Positions 28,665 to 40,304 are shown, counted from the first letter of the stretch. The stretch: 64,000 bases of DNA from Lodderomyces elongisporus (GCF_030384665.1 NC_083677.1:434001-498000), one strand, 5' to 3'. Notes: a model not told the origin generated them from the letters alone. Made by a program: numbers and translations.

Positions 28665-29987
28665 ATGTCAACCTCCCCAGATTTCAACATTTCCTCGCAA
28701 ACTGCCAAGGACTATGAATCAAAATATTCAGCACACAACTACCATCCATTGCCAGTAGTCTTTCACAAGGCTTCTGGTGCACACGTGTGGGACCCAGAAG
28801 GTAAAGAGTACCTCGATTTTCTTTCCGCTTATTCGGCAGTCAACCAAGGCCATTGCCACCCAAAAATTATCCAAGCCTTAATTGACCAAGCCCAAACATT
28901 GACCTTGTCTTCGCGTGCTTTTTCGAGTGATGTGTTTGGTACTTATGCCAAGTACATTACTGAATTTTTCAACTACGAAATGGTATTGCCAATGAACACG
29001 GGTGCAGAAGCCGTTGAGACTGCATTGAAATTGGCAAGAAGATGGGGTTATGTTAAAAAGGGAATCCCCACAGATGAAGCTATTATATTGGCGGCACAAA
29101 ACAACTTCCATGGTAGAACATTGGGTGTTATCTCAATGTCGACAGATGAAGATGCTACAACCAACTTTGGTCCATTTTTGAAAAATGTTGGACCCAAAAT
29201 CCCAGGTGCTAAGGATTCGGAAAACGGCGTTATTCGTTATGGTGTGATTGAGGATATTGAAAAGTCATTGCAGAATGCTGGTGACAAAGTTGCTGCAATC
29301 TTGTTGGAGCCAATTCAAGGTGAAGCTGGTATTGTGGTTCCACCAAGCGACTATTTGCCTAAGGTTCAACAATTGTGTAAAAAGTACAATTGTCTTCTCA
29401 TTTGTGATGAGATTCAGACTGGGTTGGCAAGAACCGGTAAAATGTTGTGCTACCAACACTCTTTGTCTGAAGATGTCAAACCAGATATTGTACTCTTGGG
29501 TAAGGCTATCTCTGGAGGTGTGATCCCTGTGTCTGCTGTCTTATCGTCAAAAGAAATCATGTCCACTTTAGAACCAGGCTCACATGGATCTACATATGGT
29601 GGTAACCCATTGGCATCAAGGGTCGCTATTGCTGCATTACAAGTTTTGAAAGACGAAAACTTGGTGGAAAGATCACAAAAATTGGGTGATTTGCTTAATT
29701 CGAAATTAGAAGAATTGAAGTCTCAAAGTGATGGAATAATTAGCGAAGTTAGAGGTAAAGGTTTGCTCGCAGCCATAGTCATTGATGATAAAAAGACAAA
29801 TGGCAGAACAGCATGGGACCTCTGTTTGTTGATGAAAGACCATGGTGTTTTGGCCAAACCAACTCATGATAACATTATTAGATTAGCACCACCTTTAGTC
29901 ATCAGCGAAGAGGACTTGTTGAAAGGAGTGGAGGCAATAAGAGAATCATTAAAGCAATTACCAACAGCTGAAAAAGCTGACCATTAA
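28665..29987 (+). CDS. CAR2: Ornithine aminotransferase Car2
   Basis: The protein has 440 residues from the ATG at 28665-28667. It begins [20 protein letters not shown], with no mitochondrial presequence, so it is cytosolic like S. cerevisiae Car2. It is a fold-type I PLP enzyme. Landmarks are [13 protein letters not shown] ([19 protein letters not shown]), [71 protein letters not shown] and the PLP lysine in [17 protein letters not shown] (about residue 287). It converts ornithine and 2-oxoglutarate to glutamate semialdehyde in arginine catabolism. The neighbour order HIS4-PEX5-CAR2 is as I recall it in C. albicans. Confidence 0.95.
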   Translation: MSTSPDFNISSQTAKDYESKYSAHNYHPLPVVFHKASGAHVWDPEGKEYLDFLSAYSAVNQGHCHPKIIQALIDQAQTLTLSSRAFSSDVFGTYAKYITEFFNYEMVLPMNTGAEAVETALKLARRWGYVKKGIPTDEAIILAAQNNFHGRTLGVISMSTDEDATTNFGPFLKNVGPKIPGAKDSENGVIRYGVIEDIEKSLQNAGDKVAAILLEPIQGEAGIVVPPSDYLPKVQQLCKKYNCLLICDEIQTGLARTGKMLCYQHSLSEDVKPDIVLLGKAISGGVIPVSAVLSSKEIMSTLEPGSHGSTYGGNPLASRVAIAALQVLKDENLVERSQKLGDLLNSKLEELKSQSDGIISEVRGKGLLAAIVIDDKKTNGRTAWDLCLLMKDHGVLAKPTHDNIIRLAPPLVISEEDLLKGVEAIRESLKQLPTAEKADH

Positions 29988-32900
29988 AAGAACGGAAGTT
30001 TTTGAAAGTTGTCTTTTTAGCTTTCTCTCTGTTTATAGCTATATATATATAGATGTAATTTTTCTTTTTTTTTTCTGAATTTAATAAAAAGAACCTAATG
30101 TTTTTATTTTACACAATTGATATTTCTTGTGTTAGTACAGAATTGTAGAGTGTTGTGAACTGGATATTTCTGGAACAAGACTAGTCAGAATAAATAAATA
30201 TATTAATGCATATCGGTATTCTAGTTTTCTCATTGGATTAAAACTCCATCAATGCGGCGAGTGTAATAAGATTTCATCTTTATCTTTTTCTCAAAAAAGT
30301 CATTTAAACAAAAACCAACATACCTCATGTAATAGACCATTTGATCTTTCTTTTTCTTTTTGGTTTCTTTGTTTGTATGTTTGTTTCTTGTATATCTTTT
30401 TTTTTGGAAATATACTTGAACAACTACTATCAACACGGTGCATAACGAGTTTTTCGCAACCGAGCTTCTATCTTTGCTACCATGTTGCAAAACTCCCACT
30501 TCTATTTCCGAAGTAGTCAAACTCCACAAAATATTATTAAATATGCCGAATTGTATAGATAATTCTAGCTGATGAATTGAAAAAAATTCATTTAAATGCT
30601 AGGATAAATCATGTTAAAAGTGATTTGGTTGAGTCTTGATTAAAAGATGATTGTTGGCAAGCTTTTTGATCAACAGACAAACCAAAACAGAAAAATTAAA
30701 ATTCAGAATTTTTTGAAAGATTTTCTCTAAAAGGGAAACCAAGTTGGTATTTAAGTTGAGAAAATGTGATCTACACCACCTACTCTAATTCTATTGAATA
30801 TTCTTTATGAAATACTTGGGTGTGTAAAGTCGTGACAGGAAAGGAATGTCTGCCTGTCTGTCTGTCTGTTTGTTTATTTTTACTGGTTTATAATGTCATG
30901 AGTCACACACAAATTCGCTAATCAAAATAAACAAAAACTTAAATTAAATGCTGTACTGCATCCACTGCACACTGTTGACAAAATAAATTCAGTATTAAGG
31001 TAAGTCTATCTTTCCACAAACCTTTGTTTACATTTAATCAAAAGCCTAGTCGAATGTAAATGACTAATACTATTGCAAACTACGAGGTGAAGTATCAAAG
31101 ATAAAAGAGACGAGGAAAAATCAATATAATCAAAAAGCGTATATTAAAAAAAAAGAACAGAAACTTGACGAAACCAGTAATAAAACAATCAAAAAAAAGA
31201 TTTAATCAGTTAACATTTCCAATTATCTAAAGTATACCTAAAGTTAGTAAACGATATCTTTTTATTCTATCTATTGTTTTTCAACCGTAGTATCAGACTG
31301 ACATGCAAATCGAATTTATGTTTTTTACTTCATCGATGTTGATCTCGTGAAATATAAAAATGTCATCACTTAAATAGGCTTTAATATTTTGATCTTTTTG
31401 ACCATACATACCACTCGATACCCCAATCTCTCCAAAACGCATCAAAATGAGTTTCAACACAACTCATTCTGCTCATAGTCCTGGAGACATTGACAAAAAT
31501 TTTACATTACAGTTCCCCTCATAATTGCTACTCCTTTAATAGAATATACAAAGATTTCTTTGCTTTTGTTTTTATTATTGTTTTTGTTTTTTGCTTTTAC
31601 TATTATTTTTGATTTCCACTTTCGCTTCTATTTTGTTGTATCAGGCACCACCGGCCGGTCAAGGCCGAGTATTTATCATCAACATTTAAGGATTAACAGT
31701 CCTTAAACAAACAGTAGACCGTCGTGATTAAATGTGGCATAATCATCATCAACAAATAAAAAGTCGAATGCGGAAATAGTAATAGTAAAAAAAAAATAAA
31801 AACAATGGAAAAAAAAAAGAAGAAAATATAAGAAAGTAAACGCTTTGAGCTCCGATAAAAGGACGAAATAAAGGGACCGCAAAGTAAAATTATTTTGCCG
31901 TTTTATTCACCAGCTTATATTCAGGAAAAAGTGGCTTCTTAATATCATCCTCCATATCCATCAATATATCAACAATGCAAGTGCTTGAAGGAAAGAAAAA
32001 TCAGACAGGTAAAAGACTCTCTTCATTGGAAAAGTCAGACATATGCTTGTCTATATTGTCTTTTTGAGTTAATTCATCCCTTTAAAAATTCCTTCAACAA
32101 CTTGTCATAATAGTACATCTACTATGAATATCGAGCATATGCTAAAATGCCACCTTCGTGAATGGTTTATAATTTTCTTCAGCTAAAACATGATTGATTT
32201 CAAGCTAGACTTATGTTAGTTTATTGTTCCATAATTATTAACTTAAGAAAAAAAAACAAAAACAAAACAAAATTTTGAATCAGAAATGCATGAATGGTAT
32301 TAAAAAAAAGGTTGTCATCAACGGGAAACCCGAGGTTCTGACTCGTCATCTAGGTAATCATCACTTCAAACGTTCGGCTTTGTGCAATCAATTACATACT
32401 CGTTGTGTCTATTCTCATCAACAAAATACAAATTGAAATCGAGTATTTGTGGTTGAAAAATTTTGTCTCTAGATTCATGGAATCAGTTAGTATGATTATC
32501 TTCGAATCAAATTCTCGTTGTTTGTTGAATTAAAAAAAAAAAACTTTTTTAATCAAAACAAATCAGTCACGATGGGTTTCTGAGGCCCACCATAGATGCG
32601 TTGTCACTCATAATATATATCAGTGCCCAGTGCAATAATTCCTCCTTGTAATAAACAACAGAAAAAAGAAAGCAAATAGAATATTTGACATATTGACAAA
32701 TTGCTCAAATTGCTCAAATTGTGCCCATTACATACACTATAACTTAATAGTTAGTATCAAACCTATTTCGAGTAAAATATTTGTAAACTCAAATTTCTCA
32801 CTCATGACCACCATTTGTTTCATTTTCCAAATCTTTCTTTCCTTCAAGATCATCTATATTGTTTTTTTGGGGTAATATCAGAAGCGTTTTGCAAAAACTT

Positions 32901-33763
32901 ATCAATCATAGAGATTCAGCCAGTAATTCCAGCTTTGTTTTTGTTAAATCATCATAATAAATATAGAAATTGATCTTTTTTTCTTGAAAGAAAAGAAAGA
33001 GACGAAATTAAAGAGTAGCCTCAGCAAGAAAAAGCAAACATTCAAAATGTCACATACATTTATTCTGCAATTGTTAATATCAAGTCTTTGTAAAAATAAG
33101 AAAAAAATAAAAGTATTAGTTGACTTGACTTCATTCTTCAATAATTGGCAAAGTATGAGAAAAAAATGGCATAAACTTCAAGACTGTAAATTAATCAGAT
33201 AATATACACGTTGTGATCATTCCATAATAGTCACATACTCTAGTTTGAAAATTTTATGTAGTTTGATCATCCTTTTAATTTTTATTTGTTTTAATCCTGC
33301 AAAGTCTCTGCACTATTTCCATCTTGCCGTTATACCGATTGAGTCAAATTGATAGTGTTGAAAACATACTAATTAGATTATAAACTGTAAACACAAGTCT
33401 ATTGTTGTTCTAAGAAAAAGAAGAAGGAAAAGAAGAAGAAAAGAAAGGAAAGGAAAGGAAAAAGAGACAGAAAATATTTAGGATGAAAATAATTTGCATT
33501 AAAAAGTTTTTTTTTTGTCGATGGCAGAAAAAATACAATAAAAAAAGAATTTCAATGAGGGTCGTGTATTCCATGTCGATTTGCTCTTTGTTTTTTTTTA
33601 AAATAGTAAAGCCCTATAAATCATATAAAACACAATAATAAAAGTGTTATTGTTACCGACCACGCCAGTATTGTGATCATCTTTATGAATGCTTAGTTTA
33701 TCGTAATATCTACTTTTGCTACATCTATTTAAGTTGTTTTTGTTGTTGTTGTTGTTGTTGTTG
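29988..33763. other. 3.8 kb gene-free region between CAR2 and MPE1
   Basis: No frame over 72 codons starts anywhere here and none resembles a known protein. The sequence is very AT rich with many A and T runs. Notable items are the palindrome ACCGGCCGGT (31650-31659) followed 26 bp later by an 8-bp-stem hairpin (31685-31707). Two short coding-like frames at 31238-31470 and 31890-32042 (minus) are treated as chance. No tRNA B box, snRNA or snoRNA signature was found. The region could be a long promoter, a noncoding-RNA locus or a centromere; the sequence alone does not decide. Confidence 0.5.
31685..31707. repeat. Inverted repeat hairpin in the CAR2-MPE1 gap
   Basis: TTTAAGGA, a 7-nt loop, then TCCTTAAA gives a perfect 8-bp stem. 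It lies just right of the palindrome ACCGGCCGGT (31650-31659). Together they are the most structured and GC-rich point of this long gap. Confidence 0.6.
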
Positions 33764-35125
33764 TTATTGTGGCGGCGGCGGTGGGACTGGCATCATATTG
33801 AAAGGTGGTACCATCCCCATAGGAAACTGTTGCACCTTCTGTCGCTTACTATCGGGATCTACCACGTCACCACCATTACCACTTATATCTGTTAATGGTC
33901 TCTTGCTTGGATCGTTTATACCCAATTCTTTCTCCTTGGCGTCTTTAAACTCCTGCAACTGCTTTTCCAACTCCTTGTTCTGAATTAAAGAATCAATGTA
34001 TACATCCTCTTTATCACAGTTGGGACAATGAAAATCATTCTCGATTAACACCCTTTCCAACTCCTGTTGGTTGTGATTGAAATTCTTTAATTTCTTCAAT
34101 TTACTGGCATCTGTACAGCATGGAGTCATGTATATTGGAGGCTGGAGTAGTCTTTTAGTTGGCGATAAGGAATCCAAGAGCTCAAACTTGTTCTCTTGCT
34201 CTGCTGACGCTACTAACCGTGACTCGTATTCTTGTTTAGATTTCTTTGCTGCATTTTGCAACTTCTCTTGATAACTCATCCATGTCTTTGAATCCGCCAT
34301 GGCAATGGCATATTCACCTTCCTCAGTGATCAATACGGCATTACCATCCTTATCTATAATATCGCCATGCTCGTTTGTTGTAAATAAATTGGAGTTCTTC
34401 TCGACTTCTTCTCTGGAAATTGTCTTCAAATACGACTTGGGAATACCCGTTGTTCTCATAATCTTTTTACCCTCGAAATTAGGGTCATTATTTGTTGGAC
34501 AGTTTTTGATCCAATGATCCTTTTTACCACATCGATAGCATATATATCCTGGCGGTGGCTTATCTTCAGGATTGGATCCTGAAGAATTTGCAGCTGCCGC
34601 TGCCGTGGGCTTATAGTAAACCATCTTATGTTGTGCCAATTCATCTTGTGTATGTGCCCATGCAGTGGACTGGTTTTCAAACATCAATTTGATTCTATCC
34701 TCTTCTGTGGCATTCTCGCCTAGCTGTGCCGCAGAAACTGTGCTTGGTGCTCCAGATAAGCCTCCACTGGCTCCTAAGGCACCCGTACCGGATGCGGCAT
34801 TGGTATTATTGAAGACTTTTCGATTTATTCGTGGTTTACCAGTGATATACCGCGAAGCATTGTTGAACTTGCCCATTTTGGCTGAGGCAGGTGACCTCTT
34901 GGCTAGCACATAACTTGACCGAGAAATAATATCATTGTCTAACTCATACTCCAAGTCCGGTTGTTCAGAATGATATAATCGCAAGTTGAAATCTGTTCCG
35001 GCACCAAGTTGGTTTTGAATGATAATCTCCTTCTTCAAATCAAAAACACTGATTGCCGTACCGTCAAAATGAATGACGCTTTTATTCTTTTGATGTAGAA
35101 ACCTGTAATACACTACCGAAGCCAT
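33764..35125 (-). CDS. MPE1: Cleavage and polyadenylation factor subunit Mpe1
   Basis: The 453-residue protein begins with a ubiquitin-like DWNN domain (MASVVYYRFLHQKNKSVIHF, residues ~1-80). A zinc knuckle CYRCGKKDHWIKNC lies near residue 200. A degenerate RING-like region, with TPCCTDA and CPNCDKEDVYIDSL, lies near 340-380. The C-terminal tail is Pro-rich (PPPPPQ). Mpe1 is a subunit of CPF, working in pre-mRNA 3'-end cleavage and polyadenylation, and binds the poly(A) signal. A Gly/Ala/Ser low-complexity linker is inserted near residue 115-140. It is divergent from NUP120 across 307 bp. The GTT tract at 33738-33770 on the plus strand overlaps the stop and the 3' side. Confidence 0.94.
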   Translation of the reverse strand: MASVVYYRFLHQKNKSVIHFDGTAISVFDLKKEIIIQNQLGAGTDFNLRLYHSEQPDLEYELDNDIISRSSYVLAKRSPASAKMGKFNNASRYITGKPRINRKVFNNTNAASGTGALGASGGLSGAPSTVSAAQLGENATEEDRIKLMFENQSTAWAHTQDELAQHKMVYYKPTAAAAANSSGSNPEDKPPPGYICYRCGKKDHWIKNCPTNNDPNFEGKKIMRTTGIPKSYLKTISREEVEKNSNLFTTNEHGDIIDKDGNAVLITEEGEYAIAMADSKTWMSYQEKLQNAAKKSKQEYESRLVASAEQENKFELLDSLSPTKRLLQPPIYMTPCCTDASKLKKLKNFNHNQQELERVLIENDFHCPNCDKEDVYIDSLIQNKELEKQLQEFKDAKEKELGINDPSKRPLTDISGNGGDVVDPDSKRQKVQQFPMGMVPPFNMMPVPPPPPQ

Positions 35126-35432
35126 TGGGTACGTTCTGTGATTTTATAAAGTTTCAAGTAGTGGAAACAAATTTAGAAGCAAGTATTTGTGGAATGGTTT
35201 TCGCAGAAAAGTTCTGCAACTGTTTTGTATACTCATATCTGGAAAATCAAATAAGGAAAATGAATAAAAAGAAAGAGAAAGAGAAAGAGAAAGAAAAAAA
35301 ATTAGAATACTCACAAACGAAACAATAACAACCATCGATCTTTAAACTATACGTATATCTATATATACACATTGACAATTCCCATTTGTACATTTTTGCA
35401 AATTCAGCTCATTCGTAGATATACATCCAGGA
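35126..35432. promoter_or_regulatory. Divergent promoter of MPE1 and NUP120
   Basis: This 307 bp stretch is shared by two genes read outward. It holds a purine-rich GAAAGA tract (35268-35302) and AT runs (35353-35370). No specific site was recognised. Confidence 0.55.
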
Positions 35433-38400
35433 ATGAGTGCAACTAGTGTGACCTATGCTAGGTCAAACGTGCTGGGATATGCCAGCAATCTACCAACATA
35501 CAATATACGATTACCATTAAAGTATAGCAATACATCATCATCCCCTTCAACCTCATCACCATTACCAGCATCTTCGTCTTCTTCTACTACTACTACTTCT
35601 ACTACTAATTCATCCTCGTCGGCCTTGTCTAATATAAACTCAACAATAACTGATCCAAATGATCAATTTCACCAGAGGCTAGCTACTGCCGGGCGATTTC
35701 TCAAGTTTGAAAAAGTTTCCCTTTTCAACACTATTTCATGTTCAATCTTAAATGACTTAAAAACAATTATCCTTACTCCAATTGAACTCAAGGCAAATAG
35801 TCTTGGATTGAAGTTTCAAAATTTGCAACTTCAGTTGCCCAATGTTGTCTCCTCGCCAAACTGTGTGACTTTTCACAATAATCAGGACTACATTTGGATA
35901 GATATAATTGATTCCAACTACTTATTAATCAGTTTACAGATCCCAATCGAGACTTTTATCGAAAACAGAAAAAACTTGGTATTGCTGAATTTTGATAAAT
36001 GGGGGAAAATTTCGGTACCTTACTCGTTTGAAATGAGATCTCAGCCGTTCTCGATCAAGGCAAGTGATGAGCTCAATTTGTTCATCTCACTCAAGGATGG
36101 TGGCTTTTTACATTTTTCGAGGCAAACACCAATATCTGACGTATCTGTTTTTGTATTCAATGAACCTGTATCTTTTATTGGCGGCCTCTTTGGTGGCGGT
36201 AAAAGAAATATTGAAATTAATGGAATTTCGTCCAATGCAATCGTCGACTTTATTTTATTTGGAGATGGTAAAGTTCTTACATTGTCAGTAAGCAAAGAAT
36301 TGAAAATCTGGAATGTCAGTACTCACCTGCTTGTAAAGACAACGACTTTGTACAACAAAAGTGAACACGACATGTGGCTTACAAGAGTGCCTACGAAGTA
36401 CTTGCAAGTCTTGGATGTCGACAACTTCGATGCTGCCGACACCAACAATAGGAAGAAACTCGTTACATCGTTTATTACTACAAAAAACGGCGAGTCCAAC
36501 AAAAGTCGATTTGCATTTAAACTGTGGTTTTACTCAGAAAATCAATTGTTGGAAGAAGTGACAAAGTTTGAGTTCCAACCTGAGTTACCAAACACGTTGT
36601 TATCCAATTCCGATATTTTCTTCCACGACTCTACATTCCAGAACAAGATATGGTTTATTCAAGATTATGAAGTGGAATTTGTGGAAGCTAAAAAATATAT
36701 AAAGTACCACATCCTATGGAAGTCCAATACTTCCTCCATACTCGCTATTTACACCCTCGATTTTTCAAATGGATCTATTGTACTGATTGATGTATCCCAA
36801 CCTTCGTCACATACTGAAGAAGAAGCGATTTTGCAATCTCGTGATCTGGATTTCTATGCCACCAAAATATTTGCATCTGGCGATTTTGATGATCTCATTG
36901 TAGCAACATCGCTAACCATTTTAGCTCAACACTTGAAATCAACAGAATTGATTAATCCACTAGAGTTGAGACATTTTGCTGAGACATTGATTCAAACACA
37001 TTCTTCAAAGCAAAGGGAATCCCCAAAACACTTGTGGTTTAAATTGTATTCCCTTTGTGAAGAATTTAGCAAGACAAGCCAAGAAGCATTTGCAATTGCC
37101 CCATTTAATGTAACAACTGCGGTTACTGCTACTACTGCTACTAGTGCCAGTACTAAAACTGCTTCTACGGCTACTGCTGGTAGTGGTGGTAGTGGTGGTA
37201 GTGGTGGTTTCGGTGATACTATTGGTAGTACTAGTAGTCTAATTTGCTTACAAGCTAGTGGCTACACTTTCCTTAGACCCTCGAGCTATTACGAATCAAT
37301 AAGTTACAAGAACCTCGATAGTGCTGACGGCAAACTTATGCAAATATTTGACAAGTTCAGAAAGACTTTATCGACGAAATCATACGAAAAGCTACATAGA
37401 CAATTGGTAACTTCGTTTAATGAATTTGACGGCGCAGCCAGTGCAAATGAAGTTTTCCAAACATACCTACAGGGCAAGATTGATGAAAGTGAGATTCAAC
37501 AAATTTTACTCAAACTAGGAGAAATTCCCGATGTTTTGCAAATAATCCAGTCATTGCTCTTTGATAACGATTTCCTGTTGGTGGTATCGTCAAGTTCTGT
37601 ATCAAGCTTGGGCTCATTTGCAAAATTAGCCGTCTTCAAGACTTTCCAAAATATCATGCAACAGCATCAGGACTTGTTGATGGATTTGATCATCCTTTTA
37701 CTTGTTTGTGAAGCTAATGATGAGATTATTAAGTTGCTAAACTCTGCGGTTCAAAGCATACGCCATTACGATACAGCTGAGTTGATCTTCAAAACAAGCT
37801 TTTCCTCTTCTTCTATTGAGGCACCAGTTGAATTGTCAACCGTGGCAAATGTTCAAAATTCTCTCTTTTGGCTGGTATTTGTGCTGAAAGATAAAACTCT
37901 TACAAAGCTCATCGACTCGATGCAAATTAACGCTGCTTTTGATTACTTCTTCCATGAGGTATTATCGCCAAATCAAGCTTATTTAACTGTTGCAATACAA
38001 GAGTTGATTGTTCACAACCAGGGGCAATATTTACGGAAAGATTTCTTACCAAAGCTTGATCACAACGAGAGGTTCTTCACAGGAATAATCAGATTAATCA
38101 CCAATGATCCTCAAGGTTTCTTTAACGCATTTGAAAACTATGACGAAGTAATGAAATTCGACTTCAAGTCCTTACTGTTGTTGAAGAAGGATAGCAATTT
38201 CAAATCTTTCCTTGAAGAATTTGATGATTACCCATCAAAATCTGAATATTTCCACGCATTATCTTTATTGTGTTTAGCACAGATAAAGACAAGCTCAACC
38301 CATCTGGCCAAAGATGATCATCTGTTTATTGAAGTTGCGTTAAAATTGGAACAATTGGCTATCGATAATGGCACGAATGATACAATTATTGAAAGTTATT

Positions 38401-39041
38401 ACTTTAATGTTTTTGAGCAAGCATTGACGATTGCTGATTTTAAGTTGGTTGAAAAGTCGCTTAGTAAGTTGTCCAAGACCCCTGAACTTCAATCGTTATT
38501 AACAAAGTTCATCCACAAGCTTATCCAAGACCTGAAAATCAAGCTTATTTTCGAGTGGAAGGAGGGTTACAGTGATAAAGACAAGGACTTTTACATACAG
38601 CATTACAGTATGATTGACTCGATCATTCACAATTTTGCTTCTCAGCAATCACTATTCCAGTCATTAAAAATTTACGAGTACTTGTACTCGTGGAGATTAC
38701 TTGGGTGTGTTACAGAAGGAAGCGACAAATTAAAGACATTGGCGCAATCTCCTACTTCTCATCAACCCCAGTTAGGTGACCAGAGGGGTGCAGTAGAAGC
38801 ATTATACGAATTCATCACTCGTTTCAAAGATGAAACAACTACAATTGAAAAGCGAGTCAAGCTCAAAATTTTAGAACTCTACATGATTGTTTTGAACTTG
38901 ATGAAAACATTCTCTAAAGATGATCAATGGCTCGTGAGGCAATTGAAGGATGGTAGAGAAATAGTTAAGATGGAACATATTGAGATTGAATGCTTTGAAT
39001 GGATGAAGAATTTAGATGATGATTTATCCATCCTCAGCTAA
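35433..39041 (+). CDS. NUP120: Nuclear pore Y-complex nucleoporin Nup120 (Nup160 family)
   Basis: The protein has 1202 residues; S. cerevisiae Nup120 has 1037. After a Ser/Thr-rich leader (residues ~30-72) the N-terminal half reads as a seven-bladed beta-propeller, with repeats such as YIWIDIIDSNYLLISLQIPI, VDFILFGDGKVLTLSVSKEL and KIWNVSTHLLVKTTTLYNKS. This propeller followed by an all-helical C-terminal half (from about 600) is the Nup160/Nup120 plan. A low-complexity Thr/Ala/Gly/Ser linker (GSGGSGGSGG near residue 585) separates the two. Nup120 sits at the short arm of the Y-shaped Nup84 complex that scaffolds the pore. The call rests on architecture and on the KIWNV propeller blade; there is no catalytic motif to check. 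Confidence 0.8.
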   Translation: MSATSVTYARSNVLGYASNLPTYNIRLPLKYSNTSSSPSTSSPLPASSSSSTTTTSTTNSSSSALSNINSTITDPNDQFHQRLATAGRFLKFEKVSLFNTISCSILNDLKTIILTPIELKANSLGLKFQNLQLQLPNVVSSPNCVTFHNNQDYIWIDIIDSNYLLISLQIPIETFIENRKNLVLLNFDKWGKISVPYSFEMRSQPFSIKASDELNLFISLKDGGFLHFSRQTPISDVSVFVFNEPVSFIGGLFGGGKRNIEINGISSNAIVDFILFGDGKVLTLSVSKELKIWNVSTHLLVKTTTLYNKSEHDMWLTRVPTKYLQVLDVDNFDAADTNNRKKLVTSFITTKNGESNKSRFAFKLWFYSENQLLEEVTKFEFQPELPNTLLSNSDIFFHDSTFQNKIWFIQDYEVEFVEAKKYIKYHILWKSNTSSILAIYTLDFSNGSIVLIDVSQPSSHTEEEAILQSRDLDFYATKIFASGDFDDLIVATSLTILAQHLKSTELINPLELRHFAETLIQTHSSKQRESPKHLWFKLYSLCEEFSKTSQEAFAIAPFNVTTAVTATTATSASTKTASTATAGSGGSGGSGGFGDTIGSTSSLICLQASGYTFLRPSSYYESISYKNLDSADGKLMQIFDKFRKTLSTKSYEKLHRQLVTSFNEFDGAASANEVFQTYLQGKIDESEIQQILLKLGEIPDVLQIIQSLLFDNDFLLVVSSSSVSSLGSFAKLAVFKTFQNIMQQHQDLLMDLIILLLVCEANDEIIKLLNSAVQSIRHYDTAELIFKTSFSSSSIEAPVELSTVANVQNSLFWLVFVLKDKTLTKLIDSMQINAAFDYFFHEVLSPNQAYLTVAIQELIVHNQGQYLRKDFLPKLDHNERFFTGIIRLITNDPQGFFNAFENYDEVMKFDFKSLLLLKKDSNFKSFLEEFDDYPSKSEYFHALSLLCLAQIKTSSTHLAKDDHLFIEVALKLEQLAIDNGTNDTIIESYYFNVFEQALTIADFKLVEKSLSKLSKTPELQSLLTKFIHKLIQDLKIKLIFEWKEGYSDKDKDFYIQHYSMIDSIIHNFASQQSLFQSLKIYEYLYSWRLLGCVTEGSDKLKTLAQSPTSHQPQLGDQRGAVEALYEFITRFKDETTTIEKRVKLKILELYMIVLNLMKTFSKDDQWLVRQLKDGREIVKMEHIEIECFEWMKNLDDDLSILS

Positions 39042-39182
39042 ATCTAACTCTCAATAGCATTATTGATAGTCTTATTAATAGTCTTATTAATATGTTTTTT
39101 TCTTATTTTTCACGTAACTGTGACCAGTACAATAGTCTTTTGTAATTGATATCAGTAAAATTATTATTATAACTAAAGATAT

Positions 39183-40304
39183 TTAACCAATGTTTCCCAT
39201 TGTATTACCTGAACCTTTTGGATTATCATCTTTCCAATCATCCCATCTCCTTTTCTCCAATTGCGCTTCATCGTCTTCATCATCGTCATAGTCATCATCA
39301 TTGTCATCGCTCAACGCACTTTTCTTTGGCTCTTCCTTCATCATTTTACCATTGGCCAATTCATAATCAAGATATTCTTCAACTGTCATAGATGGCAATA
39401 CTTGGCCAGTTCCAAAAACCCGTTGTTTCATTTCTTCTCGTCTATTACTCGTGATGGTAAATGGTTGTAATATCTTGCCTTGCTTACTAATTAAATCAGA
39501 TATTTGCGCTTTAGATTTTGGCACTTGTTCCACCCGGGTTGTAAACCCCGTTGGGTCTGTTTGTTGTCTGACTCTGTCGTCATCAATCCCTTGCAGTCGT
39601 GCCATTTCAAAATTTGCACCTTGCGTAATTTCCAGTATCTTTGGCCTATTTGATAGTACAGCAAGTTCCATGGCTATCAGATCAGCCAAGTTGAAAGAAT
39701 TGAGGATATGTAACTGTACCTGATCGAGGTACATTTTTCTTATTACCTCCTCATCAACATCCGCTTCCCTACTTTTCCCAGTTGATTTCAATTGCTTAAA
39801 AGTTTCAAGTTTCTTTTTCAAGTCTTTCTCCTTTCTGAAATTTTCAATTTTTTCCTGGCGTTTTAATTGTGGTGATTGTACAATCTCTTCTCCGCGCTTC
39901 AACATCCCCAATTTCTCCCGTTGGTCCTTGTTCAATTGCTCATAGTTTCCCACATTTGTTAAAAATTCAATAAGAAACAATTTCGCCTGCTCAAGATAAC
40001 CCACTTTATTGTCAATTGCAATTCCAACACCTTCTTTCAATAGAAGACGTGTATATAAATTTGCCAAGTAGTACCAGGTGTTCAAGTACGGAATGTATGA
40101 TGTGGTGAGTTCTGAAATGGGTTCGTTCTCACTGAATAGCGAGAGCGAGTCAATTAACCTCAATATTATCTGAAACTCGCCTATAAGTTTAGATAAATGA
40201 GTCTGAAAAGTTATGGAATCATGACGGTCTTGACGTTGGGACAAATTTTCATACTCTTCAAGTGCATAACTGAATCTCTCTGATACTGTTAGATTTTCCA
40301 TCAT
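39183..40304 (-). CDS. TAP42: Type 2A phosphatase-associated protein Tap42
   Basis: The protein has 373 residues from the ATG at 40302-40304. The N-terminal helical half (ERFSYALEEYENLSQRQDRH, SYIPYLNTWYYLANLYTRLL) is the TPR-like fold that binds the catalytic subunits of PP2A and PP2A-like phosphatases. The C-terminal part has RQQTDPTGFTTRVEQVP and PFTITSNRREEMKQRVFGTG, followed by a highly acidic stretch (DDNDDDYDDDEDDE) near 340 and a final WDDWKDDNPKGSGNTMGN. Tap42 is a TOR-pathway effector. It is convergent with NUP120 (141 bp between stops) and divergent from TOA2. Confidence 0.95.
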   Translation of the reverse strand: MMENLTVSERFSYALEEYENLSQRQDRHDSITFQTHLSKLIGEFQIILRLIDSLSLFSENEPISELTTSYIPYLNTWYYLANLYTRLLLKEGVGIAIDNKVGYLEQAKLFLIEFLTNVGNYEQLNKDQREKLGMLKRGEEIVQSPQLKRQEKIENFRKEKDLKKKLETFKQLKSTGKSREADVDEEVIRKMYLDQVQLHILNSFNLADLIAMELAVLSNRPKILEITQGANFEMARLQGIDDDRVRQQTDPTGFTTRVEQVPKSKAQISDLISKQGKILQPFTITSNRREEMKQRVFGTGQVLPSMTVEEYLDYELANGKMMKEEPKKSALSDDNDDDYDDDEDDEAQLEKRRWDDWKDDNPKGSGNTMGNIG

